From: Rhodobacterales bacterium
Lineage (GTDB): Bacteria; Pseudomonadota; Alphaproteobacteria; Rhodobacterales; Rhodobacteraceae
Assembly: GCA_009993005.1 (NCBI GenBank)
Contig: JAACUH010000061.1
Coordinates: 1-64,000, forward strand
DNA length: 64,000 nt
Direction of reading: 5' to 3'
Shown piece by piece: positions 32,348 through 40,779 of the stretch (position 1 is the first letter of the stretch; every line of letters starts with the position of its first letter). Both the position numbers and the translations under genes were made by a program. Below the pieces are notes generated by a model. That model worked only from the letters and a program-made list of their open reading frames with translations. It did no database searches and was not told the DNA's origin.

Positions 32348-33738
32348 CGGCAGTAGCTGCCCGACCGATACCGCGCCGTATCAAAGTGGAAATGGTCGGC
32401 ATGGAACCGGTTCGCGTTCGGCCCCAGCACCGTGCCGAACGGGCCGCAGGCCGCGCGGTGCATGGCGCGCAGACGCTCGCCATAGGGGCCGCTGTTCCAG
32501 CCGTTGAGGATACTGATGACGGTGCCGTTGCGCAGCACGATGCCCGAGATGTCGATGGCGCGGCCCTTGCCATGCTCTGACAGCCGCGCGCCGGCCTGAT
32601 TGTTGCGCGGCCGGCAGGTGTAATGCCCGGCCACCTGCAGACCCGAGATGCCGCCGCCCAGATCGCCGATGGCAGGCCGCGCGCCGCGCTCGACCCAGGT
32701 CAGCAGGGCCGAGGCGGTCTGGCAGTCCATCGTGGAGGGCTGCGACAGCGACACGCCGCCGATCGAGCGGATGCGCACCGGTTCGGCCACGCCGCAGCCG
32801 CCATTGCCGCTGATCGCCGCGATCGCCTCGCCCTGAATGGCCGCATTGCCGCAGACGCTGCCGCGCTGCCGGGTGACGCGCGCGGTCTCCGCCCGCTGCA
32901 CGACCTGCTGCGGGCGCAAGGTGGGGCGCAGCGCCCGCGGCGCGGCCAGCGCGGAAAGCTGCACCGGCGCAGGGCTGACAAGCGCTGCGGGGGTGATGAC
33001 AGCTTCGGTCCCGGGCACTTCAGTCCCGGGCACTTCAGTCTCGGGCACTTCAGTCTCGGGCACTTCGGTCTCGGGCTCTTCGGTCTCGGGCACTTGGGGC
33101 GCAGGCGCGGCGTGCAGCGCCGGGCGCGGCGCGGGCCGCAGCACGGCGGGGCCGGCCAGTGGCGGCGCGACCACGGCAGCCGAGGCGAGCACGACCTGTT
33201 CGGGCGCGTCACCGGGCCGCGCGATCGGGCGGAACACGCGGGCGGGAACATCGGCGCCGCCACTGAAATCCCCCTCGGGGCGCAGTTCGGGCCACACGCC
33301 TGTCCAGACCGTCGCAACCAGACGCGGCGCCGGCGCGGCGCCCATGAGCGCTTCGGCCCTGTCCATCTGGCGCGCGCTGCGTTGCAGCGGCACGGCCACA
33401 GCGGCGGGAACCGGCACAAAGACCGCGGGCAGCGGAGCAAGCAGCGCTTCGGCCAGCGCCTCTTGTCGGGCGAGGGCCTGCGGCGGGCGCGAGATCGAGG
33501 AGATCGCCACCGTCTCCAGCACCGTCTCGGGCACCGTCTCGGGCACCGTCTCGGGCACCGTCTCGGGCACCGTCTCGGGCACCGCCACGACGGGGTCGCC
33601 GCCCCGCAGCACCGGACGGACAGGCTCGGGCGGAGCCGGGCGCGCGGCCGGCCGCAGGGCCCTGTCCGGCGCCTCGGCCGCCGCGGGGACCGCGCCCAAT
33701 GCCGCGCAAAGCGACAGGATCAGCGCCAGCGCCTTCAT
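32344..33738 (-). CDS. Exported protein with extensin-like C-terminal domain
   Basis: The 464-residue protein has a signal peptide (ending AVPAAA), a Pro/Glu/Thr/Val-rich central region of low complexity, and a C-terminal domain of the Extensin-like_C type from about residue 295. That domain contains STMDCQTASALLTW, HYTCRPRNNQAGARLSEH, GKGRAIDIS and HADHFHFD. The His/Asp pattern (SEHGKGRAIDI, HADHFHFD) resembles LAS-type peptidoglycan peptidases. Two tandem DNA arrays lengthen the central region. It overlaps the end of tyrA by four bases. Confidence 0.85.
   Translation of the reverse strand: MKALALILSLCAALGAVPAAAEAPDRALRPAARPAPPEPVRPVLRGGDPVVAVPETVPETVPETVPETVPETVLETVAISSISRPPQALARQEALAEALLAPLPAVFVPVPAAVAVPLQRSARQMDRAEALMGAAPAPRLVATVWTGVWPELRPEGDFSGGADVPARVFRPIARPGDAPEQVVLASAAVVAPPLAGPAVLRPAPRPALHAAPAPQVPETEEPETEVPETEVPETEVPGTEVPGTEAVITPAALVSPAPVQLSALAAPRALRPTLRPQQVVQRAETARVTRQRGSVCGNAAIQGEAIAAISGNGGCGVAEPVRIRSIGGVSLSQPSTMDCQTASALLTWVERGARPAIGDLGGGISGLQVAGHYTCRPRNNQAGARLSEHGKGRAIDISGIVLRNGTVISILNGWNSGPYGERLRAMHRAACGPFGTVLGPNANRFHADHFHFDTARYRSGSYCR
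33003..33092. repeat. 15-base tandem repeat, six units, in the extensin-like gene
   Basis: Six units of the type CTTCAGTCTCGGGCA cover 33003-33092. On the coding strand they give repeated five-residue steps such as ETEVP/GTEVP. Units differ by one or two bases, and the differences are grouped, which suggests stepwise copying. Confidence 0.9.
33508..33579. repeat. 12-base tandem repeat, six units, in the extensin-like gene
   Basis: Units of CACCGTCTCGGG follow one variant unit (CACCGTCTCCAG); the last five are identical. They encode (VPET)n near the N terminus of the mature protein. Identity over 60 bases suggests recent slippage. Confidence 0.9.
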
Positions 33739-34655
33739 GGCGCCTTGGCCGGGCTGCGGCCAAAGTCGGGCGCGGCGGTGTCCTGCCCGGCCTCGATGAT
33801 CCCGCGCCGGATCGCGCGGGTGCGGGTGAAATAGGCGTGCAGGTGGTCACCATCGCCCATCCGGATCGCCCGCTGCAGCGCGAAAAGCTCTTCGGTAAAG
33901 CGGCCGAGGATGTCGAGCGTCGCCTCCTTGTTGGTCAGGAATACGTCGCGCCACATGGTCGGGTCGCTCGCCGCGATGCGGGTAAAGTCGCGAAAACCGG
34001 CGGCCGAATACTTGATGACCTCGCTGTCGGTCACGCGGCGCAGGTCGTCGGCCACGCCCACCATCGTATAGGCGATCAGGTGCGGCGTGTGGCTGGTGAC
34101 GGCCAGCACGAGGTCGTGATGCTCGGCGTCCATCTCATCGACATTGGCCCCCATCCCCGCCCAAAGCGCGCGCAGGCGGTCCACGGCGGCGCGGTCGGCG
34201 TCGCCGGGCACGAGGATGCACCAGCGGTTGTCAAAGAGTTCGGCAAAGCCAGACCTTGGCCCGCTATGTTCGGTCCCGGCCAGCGGATGCGCGGGGATGA
34301 AATGCACGCCGGCGGGGAGATGCGGGCCGACAGCGGCGATGACGGCCGCCTTGACCGAGCCCACGTCGCTCACCGTGGCACCGGGGGCGAGCACCGGCGC
34401 GATCTCGGCCGCGACCTCTGCCATCGCCCCCACCGGCACGCAGAGCACCACGAGATCGGCGCCCGTCGCGGCCGCGGCGGCCGTGTCGCAGACCCGGTCG
34501 CAAAAGCCGACCTCGCGGGCGATGTCTCGGGTGGCGGCGGTGCGCGCATAGCCGGTGATCTCGCCCGCCAGCCCCGCGCGGCGCATCGCATGGGCCATCG
34601 ACGAGGCGATCAGCCCCAGCCCGATCAGCGCGACCCGGCCATAGACCTGCGTCAT
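33735..34655 (-). CDS. tyrA: Prephenate/arogenate dehydrogenase
   Basis: The 306-residue enzyme of tyrosine synthesis has an N-terminal NAD(P) fold (VALIGLGLIASSMAHAMRRA) with second-strand YART. The prephenate-binding part contains DVGSVKAAV, IPAHPLAGTEHSG and VTSHTPHLIAY. It starts in a TGATG junction with hisC and overlaps the extensin-like gene at its end. Cyclohexadienyl dehydrogenases of alphaproteobacteria are of this single-domain type without chorismate mutase. Confidence 0.92.
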   Translation of the reverse strand: MTQVYGRVALIGLGLIASSMAHAMRRAGLAGEITGYARTAATRDIAREVGFCDRVCDTAAAAATGADLVVLCVPVGAMAEVAAEIAPVLAPGATVSDVGSVKAAVIAAVGPHLPAGVHFIPAHPLAGTEHSGPRSGFAELFDNRWCILVPGDADRAAVDRLRALWAGMGANVDEMDAEHHDLVLAVTSHTPHLIAYTMVGVADDLRRVTDSEVIKYSAAGFRDFTRIAASDPTMWRDVFLTNKEATLDILGRFTEELFALQRAIRMGDGDHLHAYFTRTRAIRRGIIEAGQDTAAPDFGRSPAKAP

Positions 34656-35737
34656 CAGCGCACGCCCTTGAACTGGCCGATGGCATGGGCGACCCGGCGG
34701 CACGACGCCTCATCCCCCACGGTGATGCGCAGGCAATGCGGCAGGCCATAGCCCGCCACGCGGCGCACGATGATCCCCTCGCTGCGCAGATGGGCGTCGC
34801 AGGCATCGGCCTCGGCGGCTTCGGCAAAGCGGGCGAGCACGAAATTGGCGGTCGAGGTGTCGGACGGCACGCCCATCTCGGCCAGCGTGCGCGCCAGCCA
34901 GTCGCGCCATCTGGCGTTCTCGCTCTGGCATTTGCGCATGTAGGCGGTGTCGCGCACAGCGGCCTCGGCGGTGGCGAGTGCCGCGGTCGAGAGGTTGAAC
35001 GGCCCCCGGATCCGGTTGATCACGTCGATCACCGCCTGCGGGCCATAGCCCCAGCCCACCCGCATCCCGCCCAGCCCGTAGATCTTGGAGAAGGTCCGCG
35101 TCATCACCACGTTGTCGCGCTCTGCCACCAGAGCCGCGCCCGCATCATAGCCTTCGACATATTCCGCATAGGCCCCGTCGAGCGCCAGCAGCACGCGCGG
35201 CGGCAGCCCTTCGGCGAGACGGCGCAGCTCGTTCGGGCCGATCATCGTGCCGGTCGGGTTGCCGGGGTTGGCGAGAAACACCAGCCGCGTGCGTTTCGTG
35301 CAGGCCTTGAGGATCGCATCGACATCCACCACGCGCTCGCGCTCGGGCGCCACGACGGGTTTGGCGCCGCAGGCATGGGCATAGATCGGATACATCGAAA
35401 AGCCGTGTTCGGTCATCACGATCTCGTCGCCCGGCCCGGCAAAGCCTTCGGCCAGGAGCTTGAGGATCTCGCCCGAGCCGACGCCGCAGACGATGCGGGC
35501 AGGGTCGAGCCCCCAGACCTCGCCGATCGCCGCGCGCAGGCTGGCGTGGTCGGTCGAGGGGTAGCGGTTGAGTTCGTGCATCGCGCGCGAAAACGCCTCG
35601 CGCGCGGCGTCGCAGGGGCCCAGCGGGTTTTCGTTCGACGACAGCTTGAGCACATTCGTCTTGCCCTCGACATGGCTCGCGCCACCCTCGTAGAGCGCGA
35701 TATCCATGATGCCGGGCTGCGGGGTGATCTTGGTCAT
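34655..35737 (-). CDS. hisC: Histidinol-phosphate / aromatic aminotransferase
   Basis: The 360-residue PLP enzyme of fold type I has [40 protein letters not shown] and the PLP lysine in [15 protein letters not shown]. HisC proteins beside tyrA often act on imidazoleacetol phosphate and on phenylpyruvate or 4-hydroxyphenylpyruvate. The neighbour favours an aromatic role as well. An AGGAGG site precedes the ATG. It is first in the hisC-tyrA-extensin-like operon. Confidence 0.9.
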   Translation of the reverse strand: MTKITPQPGIMDIALYEGGASHVEGKTNVLKLSSNENPLGPCDAAREAFSRAMHELNRYPSTDHASLRAAIGEVWGLDPARIVCGVGSGEILKLLAEGFAGPGDEIVMTEHGFSMYPIYAHACGAKPVVAPERERVVDVDAILKACTKRTRLVFLANPGNPTGTMIGPNELRRLAEGLPPRVLLALDGAYAEYVEGYDAGAALVAERDNVVMTRTFSKIYGLGGMRVGWGYGPQAVIDVINRIRGPFNLSTAALATAEAAVRDTAYMRKCQSENARWRDWLARTLAEMGVPSDTSTANFVLARFAEAAEADACDAHLRSEGIIVRRVAGYGLPHCLRITVGDEASCRRVAHAIGQFKGVR

Positions 35738-35815
35738 GCGGGCCTCCTGTCCGCGCTCTTCTAGCCGCGCGCGCGGGGCAATGCCATGGGGAAGTTGCGG
35801 CCCGCCGCTGCGGTC

Positions 35816-37303
35816 TCAGGTCGCGAGCACGTTGCGAAACTGCCAGGGATCGCTTTCGTCGATATCCTCGGGGAAATGCGCCCAGCGGTCCTGAAGCGGG
35901 GTCCAGTCGGTGTAATGCGCCTCGATCGGGCCGAGGTAGGGGCGCTGCACCGCCAGGCAGAAGGCGTGGTCCATCTCATCCGTCTCGACGATCCCGGCCA
36001 GAGGGTTGGCCAGCGCCCAGGCCATGCCGGCGATCACCGCGCTCGACACCTGGAGGCCGGTCGCGTTCTGATAGGGCGCGAGGCTGCGCGCCTCGGCGGT
36101 CGAGAGCCGCGAGCCATACCAGAGCGCGTTGCGGGCATGACCGTAGATCAGCACGCCCAGCTCGTCGCCCCCCTCGACGATCTCGTCGGGCGCCAGGATC
36201 TCGTGGCGGGTCTGCTTGCGGCCAGAGCCGAACATCTCGTGCAGGCTGAGCACCGCGTCGTCGCAGGGATGATAGGCATAATGGCAGGTCGGGCGATAGG
36301 CGGGCGCCGCCGGGTCGCCGACGGTATAGTAGTCGGCGATCGAGATGGCCTCGTTATGCGTGACAAGAAAGCCGAACTGCGGGCCCGGCGTCGGGCACCA
36401 GCTATGCACGCGGGTGATCGCGCCGGGCCTCTCGATCCAGATGGCCGCGCCGCAGCCGGTGTCATGGCGGTGGCCACCGTCGGGAAACCAGGTCTCGTGC
36501 GTGCCCCAGCCCAGTTCGGCCGGCTGGAACCCTTCGGCGATGAAGCCCTCGACCGACCATGTATTGACGAACGTCCCGCGCGGGCGCGGCAGCCGGCGGG
36601 CCTGGGTGTCACGCTCGGCGATGTGGATACCCTTGACCCCCAGCCCCTGCATCAGAGCGGCCCAGCCGGCGCGGTCTGCCGGAACGGCGCCGGGAAGGGC
36701 ACCGGGAACGGCGCCGGGAAGGGCACCGGGGGCGACGCCGGGGGCGACGCCGGCCTCGCCACAATCCGCAGCAAGGCGCAGCAGCGCTTCCTTGACAAAC
36801 CAGGACACCATGCCCGGGTTCGCGCCGCAGCAGCTCACCGCCGTCGGCCCGCCCGGCGCCCGCGCGGCCTCGTCCCGCACGGCCTGGCGCAGCGCGTAAT
36901 TGCTGCGCGCGGCATTGTCGGTGGCGGCGGTGCTGTCAAAATAGAAACCCTTCCACGGCTCGGTCACCGTGTCGATGTAGAGCACCCCCATTTCGCGGCA
37001 CAGACGCATCACGTCGCGCGACGCGACATCCACCGACAGGTTCACGCAGAACCCCGGCCCGCCGGCAAAGAGCCCGCCCAGCACGTCACGGTAATTGTCG
37101 GGTGTCAGCGCCACCTGGAGGTGGGCGATGCGGTGCTGCGACAGGAAGGTGGCGACGCCGGGGTCCGGGTCGATCACCGTCAGCCGCGCGGCGTCATAGT
37201 CGAAGTGCCGTTCGATCAGCGGCAAGGTGCCCTTGCCGATGGAGCCAAAGCCGATGATGACCACGGCGCCCTCGATGCGGCCATGCAGAGGGTAGGTGGT
37301 CAT
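35816..37303 (-). CDS. hss: Homospermidine synthase
   Basis: The 495-residue NAD-dependent enzyme makes homospermidine from putrescine. It opens with a Rossmann motif (GAVVIIGFGSIGKGTLPLIE), and VDVASRDVMRLCREMGVLYI, YIDTVTEPWKGFYF and CCGANPGMVSWFVKEAL are typical. Residues ~198-221 are a Gly/Val/Ala/Pro/Leu repeat encoded by a 12-base tandem array, inside an otherwise conserved enzyme. The start at 37303 (MTTYPLHGRIEG) was chosen over a longer frame that runs across the rpsD terminator. Confidence 0.92.
   Translation of the reverse strand: MTTYPLHGRIEGAVVIIGFGSIGKGTLPLIERHFDYDAARLTVIDPDPGVATFLSQHRIAHLQVALTPDNYRDVLGGLFAGGPGFCVNLSVDVASRDVMRLCREMGVLYIDTVTEPWKGFYFDSTAATDNAARSNYALRQAVRDEAARAPGGPTAVSCCGANPGMVSWFVKEALLRLAADCGEAGVAPGVAPGALPGAVPGALPGAVPADRAGWAALMQGLGVKGIHIAERDTQARRLPRPRGTFVNTWSVEGFIAEGFQPAELGWGTHETWFPDGGHRHDTGCGAAIWIERPGAITRVHSWCPTPGPQFGFLVTHNEAISIADYYTVGDPAAPAYRPTCHYAYHPCDDAVLSLHEMFGSGRKQTRHEILAPDEIVEGGDELGVLIYGHARNALWYGSRLSTAEARSLAPYQNATGLQVSSAVIAGMAWALANPLAGIVETDEMDHAFCLAVQRPYLGPIEAHYTDWTPLQDRWAHFPEDIDESDPWQFRNVLAT
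36681..36752. repeat. 12-base tandem repeat, six units, in homospermidine synthase
   Basis: Units run GGAACGGCGCCG, GGAAGGGCACCG, the same two again, then GGGGCGACGCCG-type units twice. This suggests an older 12-base unit later duplicated as a 24-base block. All lengths are multiples of three, so the enzyme frame is kept. Confidence 0.88.
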
Positions 37304-37341
37304 GCAGGTGGTCCTTCCCTCTGTGGCGCGGGCGGCAGACT

Positions 37342-37377
37342 GAAAACGGAAACCCGCCGCGGGTCTGCGGCGGGTTT
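37342..37377 (-). terminator. Rho-independent terminator of rpsD
   Basis: A 10-base stem AACCCGCCGC / GCGGCGGGTT (37351-37360 and 37367-37376) with a 6-base loop is followed on the minus strand by TTTCCGTTTT. It lies 33 bases past the rpsD stop and separates rpsD from hss. Confidence 0.85.
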
Positions 37378-37409
37378 GTGTCGTTGCAAAGGTCTGGCCG
37401 GCCGCCGGA

Positions 37410-38030
37410 TCAGTTCTTGGCGTAGAACTCGACGACGAGGTTGGGTTCCATGATGACCGGATAGGGCACATCGGCCAGCGAGGGCTGACGCACGAACCGG
37501 GCCGTCATCTTGGAGTGATCGACCTCCACGTAGTCGGGCACGTCCCGCTCGGCCAGCGTCACGGCTTCGAGCACGACAGCCAACTGCTTGGACTTGCCAC
37601 GCACCTCGATCAGGTCGCCTTCCTTGACGCGGTAGGAGGCGATGTTGACGCGACCGCCGTTGACGGTGACATGGCCGTGGTTGACGAACTGGCGGGCGGC
37701 GAAAATGGTCGGCACGAACTTGGCGCGGTAGACCACGGCGTCGAGGCGCCGCTCGAGCAGGCCGACGAGGTTCTCGCCGGTGTCACCTTTGACGCGCTCG
37801 GCCTCGGCATAGATGCGGCGGAACTGCTTTTCGGTCAGGTCGCCGTAGTAGCCCTTGAGCTTCTGCTTGGCGCGCAGCTGGGTGCCGAAATCCGACAGCT
37901 TGCCCTTGCGGCGCTGGCCGTGCTGGCCGGGACCGTATTCGCGGCGGTTGACGGGGGATTTCGGACGGCCCCAGATGTTTTCGCCCATGCGGCGGTCGAT
38001 CTTGTACTTGGCAGCGGTGCGCTTGGTCAC
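37410..38030 (-). CDS. rpsD: 30S ribosomal protein S4
   Basis: The 206-residue protein is the standard S4 length. It has the N-terminal rRNA-binding part ([40 protein letters not shown]) and the S4 domain ([30 protein letters not shown]). The start codon is GTG at 38030 with AAGGAG 8 bases upstream; the longer open frame overlaps the promoter region. It is a single-gene unit with its own promoter and terminator. Confidence 0.97.
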   Translation of the reverse strand: MTKRTAAKYKIDRRMGENIWGRPKSPVNRREYGPGQHGQRRKGKLSDFGTQLRAKQKLKGYYGDLTEKQFRRIYAEAERVKGDTGENLVGLLERRLDAVVYRAKFVPTIFAARQFVNHGHVTVNGGRVNIASYRVKEGDLIEVRGKSKQLAVVLEAVTLAERDVPDYVEVDHSKMTARFVRQPSLADVPYPVIMEPNLVVEFYAKN

Positions 38031-38150
38031 GGCTGATCTCCTTCTTTGGGCGCCACCGCGGATGCGGCGACTGTGAAGGGCGTTGTCCTCTTTCCCTCGC
38101 GGGACGACAGGCTTCCCCTTGCGGGGTCCACCAACACCATCGAGAGGCGG

Positions 38151-38178
38151 GTTATACGCGAGCAAGAGGCGGAGTCAA
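38151..38178 (-). promoter_or_regulatory. Sigma-70-type promoter of rpsD
   Basis: On the minus strand TTGACT (38178-38173), a 16-base spacer and TATAAC (38156-38151) form the best promoter match in the window. It lies about 120 bases before the GTG start, leaving a leader that could carry regulation. Confidence 0.75.
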
Positions 38179-38207
38179 CGCCCCTCACGCCACAGCGCCA
38201 CCGGGCC

Positions 38208-38287
38208 AAAAATTTTCGTCGAAAATTTTTACCGGGCGCGCCCGGCGGCAGCCGGAGCGCCCGAAAAATCTTCGCAGAAGATTTTTC
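38208..38287. repeat. Palindrome cluster, repeat family B, copy 2
   Basis: Three inverted repeats occur in a row. First, AAAAATTTTCG/CGAAAATTTTT (38208-38230, one-base spacer). Second, CCGGGCGCGCCCGG (38232-38245). Third, GAAAAATCTTC/GAAGATTTTTC (38263-38287, three-base loop). The third shares AAAAATCTT/AAGATTTTT with the element at 9178-9227. It sits 3' of the Hint-domain gene and just before the rpsD promoter, as expected for a terminator. Confidence 0.75.
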
Positions 38288-38294
38288 TCTTGCC

Positions 38295-39398
38295 TCAGGC
38301 GACGCGGCCCAGCGCGAGGTCGTGCTGCAGGATCGCCGCCTCGCTGGCCGACAACACCCGCCGCGCATAGGCGCCATAGCTCTGCGGATCGCCCGCCACA
38401 TCGGGAAGCCGGTCGAGAAGCTGCGCGAGCTGCGCGTCCTCCATCGTGGCAAGGGCCGCGCTGGCGGGGTGAAAGCTTTCGGTCTCGACCGCATTGGCAT
38501 AGACGATCTGGTGCTGGGGCAGCAGCAGGTGGATATAGGTCACCTCGCGCACGGCATGGTCGAACACAACCGACCGGTCGTTGACCAGATCGCGCGCCGT
38601 CACCAGAACCTCGTCGCAGTTGAACAGGGCGCGCGGACGGGCGCCGCGCAGCAGGATGCGGTGATCGGGCGATACCAGCAGCCCGGCATCGGGCACGCCC
38701 GCATCCAGCGCGCCGGCCCGCAGCCGCACCGGGCGCAGATGCGGCATCGCATGCATCCGCGCGCCGCTGACCCGGCGCTGCCCGATCCAGAGCACCGGCG
38801 CACAGCCATTGTCCCTGGTCTGCAGCCGGTCCCCCTCGCGCAGGTCCTCGACCGGGCAAGGGCCGGTCTCGGTCAGGATCGCGGTGCCGGGCGTAAAGCA
38901 GATCACGCCGCCCGCGACATCGGCCATCTGGTCGCGGTTGGCGAGGTCGATGTTGTGGCTGACCACCCAGAGGTCGGTCTGGCGCGGCGGCATCTCGCCC
39001 ACGAACAGCGCGAGCGGCGGCTTGCCCGGGCCGGATTCGATCAGCGTGATGGTCCATGTGCCGCGCCCGTCGGTCACGGCAAAGCCGCTCTCCCCCCGGC
39101 GCGGCGCGGTGGCGGGGGCGGGGTCATCCTCCTGCGGCAGGTCATCGAGCCGCGCGACACCCGTCTCGACAGCCTGCAAGAGCCGCCTGACCTTGCGCGC
39201 CGCACGTCTGCGCAGTTCGCCGCCGCCGATGGGTTCGCCCAGCGGCAGGATATCGGCCGGTCCGTCCACCCGCACAGGCTCTCCGGCCCAGCTCCAGACC
39301 GTGCCGACCCGCAACGATGCGAGCGGCGCGGACCATTGCCCGTCCAGTTCCGTCTGCGACCAGGAGATGACGAACGTGCCCCGAGAGCCCGTTTTCAT
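38295..39398 (-). CDS. Hint (hedgehog/intein) domain protein
   Basis: The 367-residue protein has a variable N-terminal half and a C-terminal Hint_2-type domain. The domain starts at VICFTPGTAILTETGPCPVE, followed by VEDLREGDRLQT, LVSPDHRILL and the block LLPQHQIVYANAVETESFHP. The first Cys (in VICFTPGT) is the expected nucleophile for self-processing. Such proteins are frequent in Rhodobacterales and often secreted by type I systems. No RTX repeats or transporter genes are seen here. The start is ATG 39398, or GTG 39407. Confidence 0.82.
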   Translation of the reverse strand: MKTGSRGTFVISWSQTELDGQWSAPLASLRVGTVWSWAGEPVRVDGPADILPLGEPIGGGELRRRAARKVRRLLQAVETGVARLDDLPQEDDPAPATAPRRGESGFAVTDGRGTWTITLIESGPGKPPLALFVGEMPPRQTDLWVVSHNIDLANRDQMADVAGGVICFTPGTAILTETGPCPVEDLREGDRLQTRDNGCAPVLWIGQRRVSGARMHAMPHLRPVRLRAGALDAGVPDAGLLVSPDHRILLRGARPRALFNCDEVLVTARDLVNDRSVVFDHAVREVTYIHLLLPQHQIVYANAVETESFHPASAALATMEDAQLAQLLDRLPDVAGDPQSYGAYARRVLSASEAAILQHDLALGRVA

Positions 39399-39514
39399 GC
39401 CTGTCACTCTGCCTCATCGTCCCCGCATCTGACGCGCAGGGTTCATGGGGCGCAGGCTACCACCCCGTCCGAAGACCGATCAAGTCACATCAAGAGGGGC
39501 CGTTAACTATTTCT

Positions 39515-40471
39515 TCAGAAGTTGAAATCGAGTGTCAGTGACCCGACGGTCTGGCCTTCGGGCTGGCCCACGAATTCGGGCGAGAGCCATGTCAGACCGT
39601 AGAAGAACGAGGCCCGGGGTCCGGTCTGCCAGTGGATACCGGCCCTTGCCCGGGCGCGCCGGGGCTCGGCGGCATAGCCGCGCGCCTCGGGCAGATAGAG
39701 GCTGCCTCCCACCTGTGCCAGATCTGCACCAATCACCAGCGCCAGCCCCTCTTGCGGGGCCCGGATCCCGCGGTAGGGCTGCCCGGTCGTCACATCGCGC
39801 AGCCACAGGTCATGGTGGCCGATCGTGCCGATCACCAGATCGCCACCGACGCGCAGCATGTCCTCGACCCCCGCCTGCGCCTCGACAAAGGGGCGCAGCG
39901 TGACGCGGTCGGACAGCCGCAGCGGCCGCGTCAGCGCGAGCGTGACGGCCGGATGCACCCCGTTGCCGATCTGGGTGTCCGTGCCGCGCACCGGCTGAAA
40001 GCCGAAATATTCGTGAAACGCCTCCTGCACCGCGCTGACCCGCGTCTGCGGGCCGGTGGCGATCAGGTCGAGCCCGAGGCCGACCTCGGTCGCCCCCAGC
40101 GCATAATGGGTGTGCAGGCCAAAGCTCAGCGCGCCGACATAGGGCCGGTCGGTCCGGTCGCGCGGGCCGGAAAGGCCGCCCTCGAAGGGCGAGATGATCT
40201 CGTTGCGCAGGCGGTATTCGATGATCGCGCCGGGCTCGACCGGCAGCCTGCCCTGCCAGTCCTCGCCGATCCGCCGATCGCCGCGCAAGAGCGACAGGCT
40301 GTAGCTGCCGCTGCGCCAGCGGTCGCGCCCGTCGATCAGAGCGTCGTTGCTGAAAAGCCTGCCAAAGCCGAGCGTGACCCGGTCCTGCGCGGCCACGGGA
40401 TGCGCCTGCCCCAGCAGCACCCCGGCGACAAGTGCCGCCTGCAGGGCGCGAAAGACGAGACGGGCAACCAT
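39515..40471 (-). CDS. Outer-membrane lipid A deacylase LpxR family protein
   Basis: The 318-residue protein has a signal peptide (ending HPVAAQ) and a beta-barrel pattern with the DUF2219/LpxR signatures. They include GFGRLFSNDALIDGRDRWRSGS (Asn-Asp pair), FGLHTHYALGATEVGLGLDL, FHEYFGFQP and a terminal aromatic residue (LTLDFNF). LpxR removes 3'-acyloxyacyl chains from lipid A. Activity is inferred from family. A GGAG site precedes ATG 40471; an upstream start would spoil the signal peptide. Confidence 0.82.
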   Translation of the reverse strand: MVARLVFRALQAALVAGVLLGQAHPVAAQDRVTLGFGRLFSNDALIDGRDRWRSGSYSLSLLRGDRRIGEDWQGRLPVEPGAIIEYRLRNEIISPFEGGLSGPRDRTDRPYVGALSFGLHTHYALGATEVGLGLDLIATGPQTRVSAVQEAFHEYFGFQPVRGTDTQIGNGVHPAVTLALTRPLRLSDRVTLRPFVEAQAGVEDMLRVGGDLVIGTIGHHDLWLRDVTTGQPYRGIRAPQEGLALVIGADLAQVGGSLYLPEARGYAAEPRRARARAGIHWQTGPRASFFYGLTWLSPEFVGQPEGQTVGSLTLDFNF

Positions 40472-40664
40472 GCGACACTCCGGCTTGCACCCCCGGCAAA
40501 CCACCGGAGTGATCCCTTTCTAGCCTCGCGCTGCGCCGCTTCACCAGCAGGCGCTGCACAGGAACGTCGGGGCGCGGGCGACTATGGCAAGATCGCCACA
40601 ACCGCAAGCAGGCCCATTGCGGCCCGCCCGACTTTGCCTGCATACACCACCTGCCCGTCAAACA

Positions 40665-40740
40665 GGAAACCGTCACCCCAGCAAACCGTCACCCGGGAAA
40701 CCGTCACCCCGGAAACCGCCTCCCCGGAGACCACCATGCC
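40665..40740. repeat. 15-base tandem repeat, five units, upstream of the DMT pair
   Basis: Units of the type GGAAACCGTCACCCC run from 40665 to 40740 (first unit 16 bases, last two degenerate). They end 40 bases before the first DMT start codon. The 308-base gap 40472-40779 holds this array and no gene I can support. It may act as an upstream control region or be a passive minisatellite. Confidence 0.82.
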
Positions 40741-40779
40741 GAACCGCCGCGCCCGTCCATCCCGCAAGGCCCACCCGCG

